Assembly (NCBI GenBank): GCA_965201045.1
Contig: OZ241746.1
Span: 2,666,001-2,730,000 of the forward strand
DNA length: 64,000 bases
Origin: JAPORK01 sp026710285
GTDB taxonomy: Bacteria > Pseudomonadota > Gammaproteobacteria > Pseudomonadales > Endozoicomonadaceae
Direction: 5' to 3'
Under the pieces are notes generated by a model that saw only the letters and a list, made by a program, of their open reading frames with translations, did not search any database and was not told the DNA's origin. This document shows positions 9,371-18,945 of this stretch, piece by piece. The translations under genes and the position numbers were made by a program. How positions within the stretch are numbered: the first letter of the stretch is position 1; every line of letters begins with the position of its first letter.

Positions 9371-11473
9371 GTGAATTGTACTAAAAAGACATTTACTTTT
9401 GGCAATCAAGAGGTTTCAATTGAAACCGGGCGCATAGCACGTCAGGCAACCAGTGCAGTAATGGTAAAGATGGGGCAGGTGTGCGTATTAACCACTGTGG
9501 TTGCAGATAAAGAATTAAAAGATAAAGATTTTTTCCCTCTTTCCGTCAACTATCAGGAAAGGGCTTATGCGGCGGGTAAAATCCCGGGCAGCTTCATGAA
9601 ACGTGAAGGTCGTCCTACTGAAAAAGAAATATTGACATCTCGTGTTATTGATCGTCCGGTCCGCCCATTGTTTCCAAAAGGCTTTATGAATGAAGTACAA
9701 ATCATTTGTACTGTTTTGTCTACAGACAAAAAGTATGACCCTGATATTGCCGCAATGATTGGTACTTCAGCAGCATTAGCTATTTCTGGTATTCCGTTTA
9801 ACGGACCTTTAGGTGCTGCTCGTGTAGGTTTTACCGAAGAAAAAGGTTACATTCTGAACCCTTCCTACGAGGAGATTAAAAGCTCTGAGCTTGATATGGT
9901 TGTGGCAGGAACAAAAGAAGCCATCCTCATGGTAGAGTCAGAAGCAAAGGAACTTACAGAAGATGAAATGCTGGGTGCAGTACTCTTTGCGCAGCAGGAA
10001 TATCAGTGCGTTATTAATGCAATTAACGAGTTGGCAGAAGAAGTCGGCAAGAAACCTTGGAGCTGGCATCCTGAGAGTGGAAATGATTCACTCAAAGAAC
10101 GGGTTGATGCAGCTTATGGTCAGCAGGTTACAAAAGCTTACGAAATAACTCAAAAGACAGAGCGCAATACAGAGCTGGCACTATTACGCAAAGATGCAAT
10201 AGAAACCATAGCAAGCGATGAAACAATCTCTGCAGAAGATGTGAAAAAAGCATTTGGTAACCTTGAAAAATCGATTGTTCGTAATAATGTAATTAATGGA
10301 CTTCCCCGTATTGATGGTCGTGATACACGAACTGTTCGCCCTCTTGATATTGAAGTAGATGTATTACCGGGAACGCATGGCTCAGCATTATTCACCCGAG
10401 GAGAGACACAGGCACTTGTTACAGCGACACTGGGAGCTGCCCGGGATGCTCAAAAAATCGATTATCTTGAAGGTGACAAACGTGAACCTTTCATCCTTCA
10501 CTATAATTTTCCTCCTTTTTCTGTAGGTGAGTGTGGACGCATTGGTTCTCCGGGTCGCCGTGAAATTGGTCATGGTCGTTTAGCTCGACGTGGTATTCAG
10601 GCAGTTTTACCAGAAGAAGAAAATTTTCCTTATGCGATTCGTGTCGTATCTGAAATCACTGAATCTAATGGTTCGAGCTCTATGGCTTCTGTGTGTGGTG
10701 CAAGTCTGGCACTAATGGATGCTGGTGTTCCACTTAAGGCACCTGTTGCCGGTATTGCCATGGGACTGGTAAAAGAAGGAGATAAGTTTGCAGTATTAAC
10801 TGATATCCTTGGTGACGAAGATCATTTAGGTGATATGGACTTCAAAGTAGCGGGTTCCAAAGAAGGTATTACTGCACTGCAAATGGATATCAAAATTGCC
10901 GGTATCACTGAAGAGATTATGGATCAGGCTTTAGAGCAGGCGTTTGAAGCACGTATACACATTCTTGAGCAGATGAATAAAGTCATTAGCAAAAGCCGGG
11001 AAGAGCTTTCTGATAATGCACCTATGACCATTACCATGCAAATCAGCCCTGAAAAAATTCGTGATGTAATTGGTAAAGGGGGAGTAACCATCCGCTCTAT
11101 TTGTGATGACACAGGTGCAACAGTTGATATTTCAGATAGTGGTGAAGTTAAGATTTATGCTGAAAATAAAGAAATTTGTAAAAAAGCAGAAGCTCGGGTG
11201 CTGGAAATTACAGCGGAAGTTAAAATTGGAGAAATTTACGAAGGCACAGTAAATCGTATTTTAGAGTTTGGTGCATTTGTCAATATACTGCCGGGACAGG
11301 ATGGTCTTGTTCATATTTCACAAATTGCTGATCAGCGTGTTAATAATGTAAATGATCACGTGAGTGTAGGACAAAAAGTAAAAGTGGTTGCTACCGATGT
11401 AGATCAGCGTGGTCGTATTAAACTGAGTATGAAGCCAACAATAATAAAGGCTGCTGAAAATAATGCCTTTTAA
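9371..11473 (+). CDS. pnp: Polyribonucleotide nucleotidyltransferase (PNPase)
   Basis: 700 aa, full length. It has two RNase PH domains (second with GSSSMASVCGASLALMDAG near 434), a KH domain (ISPEKIRDVIGKGGVTIRSI about 558-577) and a C-terminal S1 domain (GEIYEGTVNRILEFGAFVNI about 621-640). It degrades RNA 3'-5' using phosphate and is a degradosome partner. The start is GTG at 9371, with AAGGG 7 nt upstream, and the N-terminus MNCTKKTFTFGNQEVSIETG fits the family. It stands alone downstream of rpsO. Confidence 0.98.
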   Translation: MNCTKKTFTFGNQEVSIETGRIARQATSAVMVKMGQVCVLTTVVADKELKDKDFFPLSVNYQERAYAAGKIPGSFMKREGRPTEKEILTSRVIDRPVRPLFPKGFMNEVQIICTVLSTDKKYDPDIAAMIGTSAALAISGIPFNGPLGAARVGFTEEKGYILNPSYEEIKSSELDMVVAGTKEAILMVESEAKELTEDEMLGAVLFAQQEYQCVINAINELAEEVGKKPWSWHPESGNDSLKERVDAAYGQQVTKAYEITQKTERNTELALLRKDAIETIASDETISAEDVKKAFGNLEKSIVRNNVINGLPRIDGRDTRTVRPLDIEVDVLPGTHGSALFTRGETQALVTATLGAARDAQKIDYLEGDKREPFILHYNFPPFSVGECGRIGSPGRREIGHGRLARRGIQAVLPEEENFPYAIRVVSEITESNGSSSMASVCGASLALMDAGVPLKAPVAGIAMGLVKEGDKFAVLTDILGDEDHLGDMDFKVAGSKEGITALQMDIKIAGITEEIMDQALEQAFEARIHILEQMNKVISKSREELSDNAPMTITMQISPEKIRDVIGKGGVTIRSICDDTGATVDISDSGEVKIYAENKEICKKAEARVLEITAEVKIGEIYEGTVNRILEFGAFVNILPGQDGLVHISQIADQRVNNVNDHVSVGQKVKVVATDVDQRGRIKLSMKPTIIKAAENNAF

Positions 11474-11870
11474 CAATCCTGACTTCAGGTTATGTACGGG
11501 TATAATACAATAGCATTCTGTTATCAGCGTTTGTAATAGACCCTGTAAAGATCCCGGAAGGTTTTGTAACTTCTCAATGGCTCCGGGTAAAAAACAGAAG
11601 CAAGTGCAGTTTGCTGTAAACTGTACGATCTGTTTTATAAGAATCTGAACAGTAGCTTAATTACAGAGCTTATATATACACCGGCATCTTTTGTTCTTAC
11701 GGTTAGAAAATTTATGATCATACGATTTATCTGTTCTTAATTGTACATCTGATCTGAGTTTTCGGAACTGCCTCCTCTAAAATTCTTGACAAATAATAAT
11801 ACCCGGAGAAAAGATTGCCAGCAACATTCGTCGTATTGTTTTTGAATTATACAAAAATAAATTTTATTCA
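11474..11870. other. Intergenic region after pnp
   Basis: No gene is visible. A weak hairpin GTGCAGTTT / AAACTGTAC near 11601-11624, followed by a short T-rich stretch, could terminate pnp transcription. The rest is unremarkable AT-rich DNA. Confidence 0.35.
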
Positions 11871-12053
11871 GCTTTTATTGTACCGAAATATCAGCAATAA
11901 AATGGCAGGTTGATGGCAGATGTTTTTTGTTTTTAAAAAAACCAACTAAAGTCTATTCGGTTTTTTTACCGGGTAGTAAAGCAGGTTAATTCACAGATAA
12001 TCTGTGCTTAGGTCGGTGTTATCTCTGAGCACGCAACAGCTACGAAAAATATT
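11871..12053 (-). repeat. 183-bp dispersed repeat, family R2, copy 1
   Basis: This stretch is about 85% identical, in reverse orientation, to 39928-40110. Shared blocks include ATATCAGCAATAAAATGGCA, AACCAACTAAAGTCT and the palindrome GCACAGATTATCTGTGC (one arm changed here). The ends are not inverted repeats, so it is not a classic MITE. Homology stops sharply at both ends. Function unknown; it may be a non-autonomous IS200/IS605-like unit or a structured RNA element. Confidence 0.75.
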
Positions 12054-12198
12054 ACCATTAGTAATTTTAGTGAATTTGTAGGGTTTTGTTGCTGGAAAGA
12101 GAGATATAGTTAAAACTGGTGTTTAAAAAGTTGAAAAAAAGTGATAAGTCTGTTTGATTTACTGTTAGAAAAAATGTGAATCAATAGAGAATATCATC

Positions 12199-12849
12199 AT
12201 GAATAAAAATAATATTATTGAGTTTGAAAATCCAGTTAATTTATCTGATCCTCTGACAGACCTGTTGAGAACAGGTGCTCGTCAACTGATTTATGAGGCG
12301 GTTGAAGCTGAGCTGGAAGAGTTTATGAGTCAATTTAAGGATCGTCAACTTGGAAATGGACGTGCAGTGGTGATTCGAAATGGTTATCAGCCTGAACGAC
12401 AGCTGCAAACCAGCATAGGACCAGTCACAGTAAAAATACCAAAAGTTCGGGCAAAAGATGGAAATCCTGTAACTTTCAATTCAAAACTGGTTCCTCCCTG
12501 GGTACGCAAGACACGTTCACTTGAAGCTGCGCTGCCATGGCTGTATCTGAAAGGGATTTCCACGGGAGAAATGGGAAATGCTCTGAAAGTTTTGGTCGGT
12601 AATCAGGCTGAAGGGTTTTCGCCTGCCACTGTTAGTCGATTAAAACAGAAATGGGCTGAAGATTACAAAGAGTGGCAAGACCGGCGCTTAGACCAGGACA
12701 AATGGGTTTATATCTGGGCTGATGGTAGTGTGTCACGAGCACAGGCTGCGGCGCAAGCAGCGCCTGTGCGTAACTGCACAAAAGATGAGGGAAGGTCCCT
12801 CGGAGTCGCTTTACAGGAGGAGGCTTCAAACCACCTTAAGCGGCTGTAG
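12199..12849 (+). pseudogene. IS256-family transposase, N-terminal part, cut by a group II intron
   Basis: MNKNNIIEFENPVNLSDPLT up to DKWVYIWADG (about residue 178) is a normal IS256 (transposase_mut) N-terminus, with YEAVEAELEEFM, RNGYQPERQLQTSIGPV, IPKVRAKDG and SPATVSRLKQKW. After WADG the sequence leaves the family and reads through the hairpin exon and intron 5' end to a stop at 12849. The catalytic middle is absent here. It differs from the inverted copy at 18.3-18.8 kb at several residues (S/I, G/E, V/A), so the two come from separate IS256 copies. Confidence 0.88.
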
Positions 12850-13254
12850 TTAAGAGCTATGGTCGTGAGCGTTAAGGAAAAGGCAGGGCATGACCCTGTC
12901 AGGTGTGTGTTAAGGAGATGAACGCAAGTGAACCTTTGATGATGTGTCGAAAGCCCATGGACGATGTCAAAACCGGGAGGGTATCGTTAGCCCGGGATAA
13001 GTCTGGAGGATACCTGTTTACTGTCCAGACGGCATCCGGCATGCAGAAGGCATGAACTTAACACAGGCTTTTGTGTGGAACGTGGGAACCTGTCGCCTTG
13101 ATGTTAAGGGAGCGACTCAAGCAGAGCTCCTGCAAGAGTCTGAGTACCAATGCAAGGCACAGGGGCGGATGATCCTGTAGTAGTGAAGAAAGGGTTGTAA
13201 TGACGCTGGAGCGAAGGGGATCAGTCATCCTGTTGAATTTGAGAATCAACCATT

Positions 13255-14535
13255 ATGACAGTTTATTACTGTCGGCGGGAGGAGTTTTTGGAAACAACAA
13301 AACCATTTAAAATTTCTAAACACGACGTAATGCGTGCGTGGCAACGGGTCAAAGCCAATAAAGGCACTTATGGTGTCGATGGTGAGACTATAAAACAATT
13401 TGAGTCTAACCTGAAGAGCAATCTGTATAAGATATGGAACCGAATGTCGTCTGGAAGCTACTTTCCACCGCCTGTTAAAACGGTAGCGATACCGAAGAAA
13501 ACAGGTGGGGAAAGAAAACTGGGCATACCCACGGTATCAGATCGGATTGCTCAGATGGTAGTTAAGCTGCATTTTGAACCTTTAGTCGAACCTTGGTTTC
13601 ATCAGGATTCTTATGGTTACAGGTCAAACAGATCGGCACATCAGGCGCTGGAGATCACCCGCAGGCGATGCTGGCGTTATAACTGGGTGCTGGAATTTGA
13701 TATAAAAGGATTGTTTGACAATATTAATCACGAACTATTGATGAAAGCGGTTCGCAAACATACCGACAAACGCTGGATAATTCTCTATATTGAACGCTGG
13801 TTAACGGCTCCGATTCAGAATGAGAATGGCATCATTGTGACGCGTGAGCGAGGTGTACCACAGGGTGGGGTGATCAGTCCTGTGCTCAGCAATCTGTTTA
13901 TGCACTATGCCTTTGACAAGTGGATGGAAAGAAACTTTCCGGTCACTCCATTTTGTCGCTATGCCGATGATGCGCTTGCACATTGTCAGCATAAGGAAGA
14001 AGCAGAGACTCTGAAGCATGCTTTAGAGACAAGGTTGCGAGAGTGTGGTCTGGAAATGCATCCGGAAAAGACAAAGATTGTTTATTGCAAAGATGACGGT
14101 CGACGAGAAGAACATCCTGTTATCAGCTTTGACTTTCTTGGGTATACGTTTCGTCCGAGAAGGTCAAAGAATCGATGGGGAAAGTACTTCATTGGCTTTA
14201 CGCCAGCGATGAGCGCAAAAGCAGGAAAAGCCATCAGACAGAAAGTGAGAGGTTGGAAGCTGCAATTGCGCAGTGATAAAGACCTTACTGATCTGGCTCA
14301 AATGTTTAAAGCGCAGATACAAGGCTGGATAAACTACTACGGTCGCTTCTGCAAATCAGCCATGTTCCCGACATTCCGTCATCTCAACCGCAAGCTATGC
14401 TTGTGGGCGACGAAGAAATTTAAAAGGCTTAAAAGACATCGGCGACGTGCAGAGCACAGGCTTGGAGAAATCGCAAAGAGATCCCCAAATCTGTTTCCGC
14501 ACTGGAGATTCGGTGTTAGACCGATGGTTGGATGA
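13255..14535 (+). CDS. ltrA: Group II intron reverse transcriptase/maturase, copy 1
   Basis: 426 aa. It has RT blocks with GVDGETIKQFE, PKKTGGERKLGIPTVSDRIAQ, DIKGLFDNINHELL, RGVPQGGVISPVLSNLFMHY and the catalytic FCRYADDALAHC (YADD near residue 240), then the maturase (GIIM) domain with IQGWINYYGRF and a basic C-terminus. There is no HNH endonuclease domain, which fits the roughly 420-aa class C type. It is nearly identical at DNA level to the second copy. It promotes intron splicing and retrohoming. Confidence 0.97.
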   Translation: MTVYYCRREEFLETTKPFKISKHDVMRAWQRVKANKGTYGVDGETIKQFESNLKSNLYKIWNRMSSGSYFPPPVKTVAIPKKTGGERKLGIPTVSDRIAQMVVKLHFEPLVEPWFHQDSYGYRSNRSAHQALEITRRRCWRYNWVLEFDIKGLFDNINHELLMKAVRKHTDKRWIILYIERWLTAPIQNENGIIVTRERGVPQGGVISPVLSNLFMHYAFDKWMERNFPVTPFCRYADDALAHCQHKEEAETLKHALETRLRECGLEMHPEKTKIVYCKDDGRREEHPVISFDFLGYTFRPRRSKNRWGKYFIGFTPAMSAKAGKAIRQKVRGWKLQLRSDKDLTDLAQMFKAQIQGWINYYGRFCKSAMFPTFRHLNRKLCLWATKKFKRLKRHRRRAEHRLGEIAKRSPNLFPHWRFGVRPMVG

Positions 14536-14538
14536 TGG

Positions 14539-14572
14539 GAGCTGTATGAGTTGAGAGGCTCACGTACAGTTC
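14539..14572 (+). ncRNA. Group II intron domain V, copy 1
   Basis: 34-nt catalytic hairpin starting GAGCTGTATG and ending CACGTACAGTTC. It has the AGC catalytic triad position and the GAGA-type tetraloop region typical of bacterial group II introns. It lies just after the maturase stop. The same domain of copy 2 is at 18190-18223. Confidence 0.92.
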
Positions 14573-14607
14573 TGAGAGAGCCTGTGGGGGAGGTTCCCAT
14601 GGGCTAC

Positions 14608-14650
14608 TTGCCGTGTGTCACGAGCACAGGCTGCGGCGCAAGCAGCGCCT
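14608..14650 (+). repeat. 43-nt hairpin spacer between the two introns (homing-site copy)
   Basis: It begins TTGCCGTGTGT and contains GCACAGGC...GCCTGTGC, the same hairpin that precedes intron 1 at 12734-12770. So each intron has the same 32-nt upstream exon ending GCAGCGCCT. A variant with TTGCCGTGTGT and the reverse complement of CACGAGCACAGGC follows intron 2 (18259-18303). This looks like the intron's target hairpin, present more than once. Confidence 0.7.
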
Positions 14651-15130
14651 GTGCGTAACTGCACAAAAGATGAGGGAAGGTCCCTCGGAGTCGCTTTACA
14701 GGAGGAGGCTTCAAACCACCTTAAGCGGCTGTAGTTAAGAGCTATGGTCGTGAGCGTTAAGGAAAAGGCAGGGCATGACCCTGTCAGGTGTGTGTTAAGG
14801 AGATGAACGCAAGTGAACCTTTGATGATGTGTCGAAAGCCCATGGACGATGTCAAAACCGGGAGGGTATCGTTAGCCCGGGATAAGTCTGGAGGATACCT
14901 GTTTACTGTCCAGACGGCATCCGGCATGCAGAAGGCATGAACTTAACACAGGCTTTTGTGTGGAACGTGGGAACCTGTCGCCTTGATGTTAAGGGAGCGA
15001 CTCAAGCAGAGCTCCTGCAAGAGTCTGAGTACCAATGCAAGGCACAGGGGCGGATGATCCTGTAGTAGTGAAGAAAGGGTTGTAATGACGCTGGAGCGAA
15101 GGGGATCAGTCATCCTGTTGAATTTGAGAA

Positions 15131-16890
15131 CCTACATTCCCGCGATCTCCATTTGGATTCCATAAATTAAACAGGCTGTTTTTCCAAGAAGCCTGATAAT
15201 TTTTATCCTTGTATCATTTAGGTTAGTTATCATTGCACGGAAACTTTTTTCTACAGGGTTATATAGCTTGACAATCGCAATACCTTCCATCAACTGGAAA
15301 ATCCAGCGCATTGTCGGATTTTTAACAGGTTTTCCCAGTTGGTTTGGAAGGGTTTCATTTGCTAATTTAAGTGACTTCCTGAGTTTGTGCTGAGCGTAAT
15401 TATATACTAGCAGACATAGTGTCATTACCATCATGAGAGCTTCGATTCGCTGACGCTTCTTAACGAAAAAAGAGTCCACCATGAACCAGGGATCTTTTAA
15501 AAACCGAAAGCCCCGTTCCACACCCTGTTGCTCTTTATAAGCGGCAAATAATGCTTCATCAGAAAGTGTATTTTTATCCAGATTATTGGTCGCAATAATA
15601 AAACGACCCTTCCGATGCAGCTCTTGTTCAATTACCTTTTGATTACGTGTAATTGTGCTTTGGATTTTATAACCAGCCAATACTTTTTCCACCTCGGATT
15701 TAGGACGACCTCTGCCAGGATTTTTAAAAACGGGAGTCACATACAAATCAATCCGATGATAACGGTATCGTTTAGCACACTGCTCTCCGGCTGAAAAAGC
15801 ATCTTCTTCACAGGAAAATATTTTATTGCCCAGACGCCAACAGGCTTTTTTAAGTTCTTCTTCCTGCCGGGTAAGTTTTTTTTCAAAAGTTTTCTTTTCG
15901 CGCTGATAAGCTTGCTCTGATGATATAATTAACCAGCGTTGCTCAATATCGCCATAATAGCTTGCATGAGAGCCATATTTATACCCGGTATCGAGAGTGG
16001 TCCAATCAAAGGCATCATCTGGCTGACTCAGCAAATCTTTCACCTCTGACAAGGTCTCCGGTACCCGACTAACCCAATGGTACACATTTGAACTGAGTAG
16101 CTTGTCTTTGTTATATAGAGCAGAATCTGCTACCCAAGTAAACTCATCTCCCTGTTTGAGAGCTGACTGAAAGGCACGAACTCGCTCAATAGTTTCGGTA
16201 AATGTTTTTTTATCAGAACTATTACCATTGTGCGGTTCCATCCAAAAAGGAATGTCTGCCGAACCACTGGTAGCCATAGAAAGCATTACTTGCTTCAGAT
16301 CAGGGCGATGGTCCTTAGAATATCCATGTCGCACCTCTATTCCCTGAGGTTCTGTGTCATTATACTGTCCCTGCAATGCAAAACTGGTAGAATCTAAATG
16401 GGCAAATTTACTCAATAGCCCATGATCCAGCGCTATACCAAAAGCAATCTCTGAATATAAACGACTGGTACCATATGCATAAATTTCATCAAGCGTTTTC
16501 CCAAGAGTATGGTCATCCAACTGTTCAGCTACAATGTTTTCTTCAAATAACTGCCCAATTGCTTTGCTCTGAAAAAATTGCGGAGTCAAATATAAACGGC
16601 GGTTGGTAAAACCCAGTCCGTTGATAATCATTGCCATTACGGCAACACCGGGTTGAATAACACGTCTTGGATCATTGCTACCAATGCACTGGTTAATTCT
16701 TTTTGTAATATCCAGGTCTCGACAGGCAGCTGCTACCAATCCATGATGGTCCATGACTTCTGTTGTCGTGTTATCTTCAGCAATTTCTAATGTTGCCATC
16801 CTGAATCCTGATTTAATAGTTTTTAAATATATGATTATCATAACTATTTTATATTTAAATAATCAATGAGTAAGATCGCGGAAATATCGG
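15131..16890 (-). mobile_element. IS1634-family insertion sequence, copy 2 (1760 bp, intact)
   Basis: It has the same inverted ends as copy 1 and a clean 6-bp duplication TGAGAA (15125-15130 and 16891-16896) within the intron. Comparison with the uninterrupted intron 1 gives the empty site directly. It is the youngest insertion of the cluster and carries an open transposase gene. Confidence 0.95.
15132..16841 (-). CDS. IS1634-family transposase, intact copy
   Basis: 569 aa. It has an N-terminal DUF4277-like region (MDHHGLVAAACRDLDITKRI), a DDE core with LDSTSFALQG, WVADSALYNKD and the C-terminal YKEQQGVERGFRFLKDP, where the catalytic Glu is expected. The true start is probably the ATG encoding MATLEIAEDN, 14 residues in. 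The frame is uninterrupted where copy 1 has a stop, so this copy could mobilise both. Confidence 0.93.
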   Translation of the reverse strand: MIIIYLKTIKSGFRMATLEIAEDNTTTEVMDHHGLVAAACRDLDITKRINQCIGSNDPRRVIQPGVAVMAMIINGLGFTNRRLYLTPQFFQSKAIGQLFEENIVAEQLDDHTLGKTLDEIYAYGTSRLYSEIAFGIALDHGLLSKFAHLDSTSFALQGQYNDTEPQGIEVRHGYSKDHRPDLKQVMLSMATSGSADIPFWMEPHNGNSSDKKTFTETIERVRAFQSALKQGDEFTWVADSALYNKDKLLSSNVYHWVSRVPETLSEVKDLLSQPDDAFDWTTLDTGYKYGSHASYYGDIEQRWLIISSEQAYQREKKTFEKKLTRQEEELKKACWRLGNKIFSCEEDAFSAGEQCAKRYRYHRIDLYVTPVFKNPGRGRPKSEVEKVLAGYKIQSTITRNQKVIEQELHRKGRFIIATNNLDKNTLSDEALFAAYKEQQGVERGFRFLKDPWFMVDSFFVKKRQRIEALMMVMTLCLLVYNYAQHKLRKSLKLANETLPNQLGKPVKNPTMRWIFQLMEGIAIVKLYNPVEKSFRAMITNLNDTRIKIIRLLGKTACLIYGIQMEIAGM

Positions 16891-16905
16891 TGAGAATCAA
16901 CCATT

Positions 16906-18186
16906 ATGACAGTTTATTACTGTCGGCGGGAGGAGTTTTTGGAAACAACAAAACCATTTAAAATTTCTAAACACGACGTAATGCGTGCGTGGCAACGGGT
17001 CAAAGCCAATAAAGGCACTTATGGTGTCGATGGTGAGACTATAAAACAATTTGAGTCTAACCTGAAGAGCAATCTGTATAAGATATGGAACCGAATGTCG
17101 TCTGGAAGCTACTTTCCACCGCCTGTTAAAACGGTAGCGATACCGAAGAAAACAGGTGGGGAAAGAAAACTGGGCATACCCACGGTATCAGATCGGATTG
17201 CACAGATGGTAGTTAAGCTGCATTTTGAACCTTTAGTCGAACCTTGGTTTCATCAGGATTCTTATGGTTACAGGTCAAACAGATCGGCACATCAGGCGCT
17301 GGAGATCACCCGCAGGCGATGCTGGCGTTATAACTGGGTGCTGGAATTTGATATAAAAGGATTGTTTGACAATATTAATCACGAACTACTGATGAAAGCG
17401 GTTCGCAAACATACCGACAAACGCTGGATAATTCTCTATATTGAACGCTGGTTAACGGCTCCGATTCAGAATGAGAATGGCATCATTGTGACGCGTGAGC
17501 GAGGTGTACCACAGGGTGGGGTGATCAGTCCTGTGCTCAGCAATCTGTTTATGCACTATGCCTTTGACAAGTGGATGGAAAGAAACTTTCCGGTCACTCC
17601 ATTTTGTCGCTATGCCGATGATGCGCTTGCACATTGTCAGCATAAGGAAGAAGCAGAGACTCTGAAGCATGCTTTAGAGACAAGGTTGCGAGAGTGTGGT
17701 CTGGAAATGCATCCGGAAAAGACAAAGATTGTTTATTGCAAAGATGACGGTCGACGAGAAGAACATCCTGTTATCAGCTTTGACTTTCTTGGGTATACGT
17801 TTCGTCCGAGAAGGTCAAAGAATCGATGGGGAAAGTACTTCATTGGCTTTACGCCAGCGATGAGCGCAAAAGCAGGAAAAGCCATCAGACAGAAAGTGAG
17901 AGGTTGGAAGCTGCAATTGCGCAGTGATAAAGACCTTACTGATCTGGCTCAAATGTTTAAAGCGCAGATACAAGGCTGGATAAACTACTACGGTCGTTTC
18001 TGCAAATCAGCCATGTTCCCGACATTCCGTCATCTCAACCGCAAGCTATGCTTGTGGGCGACGAAGAAATTTAAAAGGCTTAAAAGACATCGGCGACGTG
18101 CAGAGCACAGGCTTGGAGAAATCGCAAAGAGATCCCCAAATCTGTTTCCGCACTGGAGATTCGGTGTTAGACCGATGGTTGGATGA
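16906..18186 (+). CDS. ltrA: Group II intron reverse transcriptase/maturase, copy 2
   Basis: 426 aa with a protein sequence identical to copy 1; the few DNA differences are silent. All RT blocks (YADD included) and the maturase domain are present. The upstream IS1634 insertion separates it from its ribozyme 5' half but leaves its ribosome site (GGGAGGAG within the coding start region) and ORF untouched. Confidence 0.96.
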   Translation: MTVYYCRREEFLETTKPFKISKHDVMRAWQRVKANKGTYGVDGETIKQFESNLKSNLYKIWNRMSSGSYFPPPVKTVAIPKKTGGERKLGIPTVSDRIAQMVVKLHFEPLVEPWFHQDSYGYRSNRSAHQALEITRRRCWRYNWVLEFDIKGLFDNINHELLMKAVRKHTDKRWIILYIERWLTAPIQNENGIIVTRERGVPQGGVISPVLSNLFMHYAFDKWMERNFPVTPFCRYADDALAHCQHKEEAETLKHALETRLRECGLEMHPEKTKIVYCKDDGRREEHPVISFDFLGYTFRPRRSKNRWGKYFIGFTPAMSAKAGKAIRQKVRGWKLQLRSDKDLTDLAQMFKAQIQGWINYYGRFCKSAMFPTFRHLNRKLCLWATKKFKRLKRHRRRAEHRLGEIAKRSPNLFPHWRFGVRPMVG

Positions 18187-18336
18187 TGGGAGCTGTATGA
18201 GTTGAGAGGCTCACGTACAGTTCTGAGAGAGCCTGTGGGGGAGGTTCCCATGGGCTACTTGCCGTGTGTTGCGGCGCAAGCCAGCAGCCTGTGCTCGTGA
18301 CACACTGCCATCAGCCCAGATATAAACCCATTTGTC

Positions 18337-18846
18337 CTAGTCTAAGCGCCGGTCTTGCCACTCTTTGTAATCTTCAGCCCATTTCTGTTTTAATCGACTA
18401 ACAGTGGCAGGCGAGCCTGTGCTCGTGAACCCTTCAGCCTGATTACCGACCAAAACTTTCAGAGCATTTCCCATTTCTCCCGTGGAAATCCCTTTCAGAT
18501 ACAGCCATGGCAGCGCAGCTTCAAGTGAACGTGTCTTGCGTACCCAGGGAGGAACCAGTTTTGAATTGAAAGTTACAGGATTTCCATCTTTTGCCCGAAC
18601 TTTTGGTATTTTTACTGTGACTGGTCCTATGCTGGTTTGCAGCTGTCGTTCAGGCTGATAACCATTTCGAATCACCGCTGCACGTCCATTTTCAAGTTGA
18701 CGATCCTTAAATTGAATCATAAACTCTTCCAGCTCAGCTTCAACCGCCTCATAAATCAGTTGACGAGCACCTGTTCTCAACAGGTCTGTCAGAGGATCAG
18801 ATAAATTAACTGGATTTTCAAACTCAATAATATTATTTTTATTCAT
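18337..18846 (-). pseudogene. Inverted IS256-family transposase N-terminal fragment
   Basis: 169 codons matching the N-terminal part at 12.2 kb, facing the other way. The IS256 left end continues to 18945. Compared with the other copy it has a 4-residue insertion TSTG where the family reads EGFSPATVS; this comes from CACGAGCACAGGC, the same 13-mer found in the intron-flanking hairpin. The gene stops at the right-hand junction of intron 2, so no catalytic C-terminal part follows. Confidence 0.85.
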
Positions 18847-18945
18847 GATGATATTCTCTATTGATTCACATTTTTTTCTAACAGTAAATCAAACAGACTT
18901 ATCACTTTTTTTCAACTTTTTAAACACCAGTTTTAACTATATCTC

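Larger units (their letters stand above)
12766..14607 (+). mobile_element. Group II intron, copy 1 (about 1842 nt)
   Basis: The proposed 5' end is GTGCG at 12766, followed by about 490 nt of structured ribozyme sequence (domains I-III), the reverse transcriptase ORF in domain IV, a clear domain V at 14539-14572 and a domain VI hairpin (GCCTGTGGG / CCCATGGGC) ending near CTAC at 14607. The ORF has no endonuclease domain and the site is next to a hairpin, both typical of class C introns. Exact boundaries are inferred; the repeat unit with its flanking hairpin is 1885 bp. Confidence 0.85.
14651..18258 (+). mobile_element. Group II intron, copy 2, interrupted by IS1634
   Basis: Bases 14651-15130 repeat the first 480 nt of intron 1, and 16891-18258 repeat the rest, with only a few substitutions (for example near 17202 and 17388). 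The 1766-bp excess over copy 1 is exactly one 1760-bp IS1634 plus its 6-bp duplication TGAGAA. The IS sits in domain IV upstream of the ORF start, so the ribozyme core and the maturase frame are both intact on either side. Confidence 0.88.

Noticed and set aside
12632..13249. Minus-strand frames over the intron 5' half
   Set aside because: The region is structured ribozyme sequence, repeated exactly at 14.6-15.1 kb; the frames are incidental.
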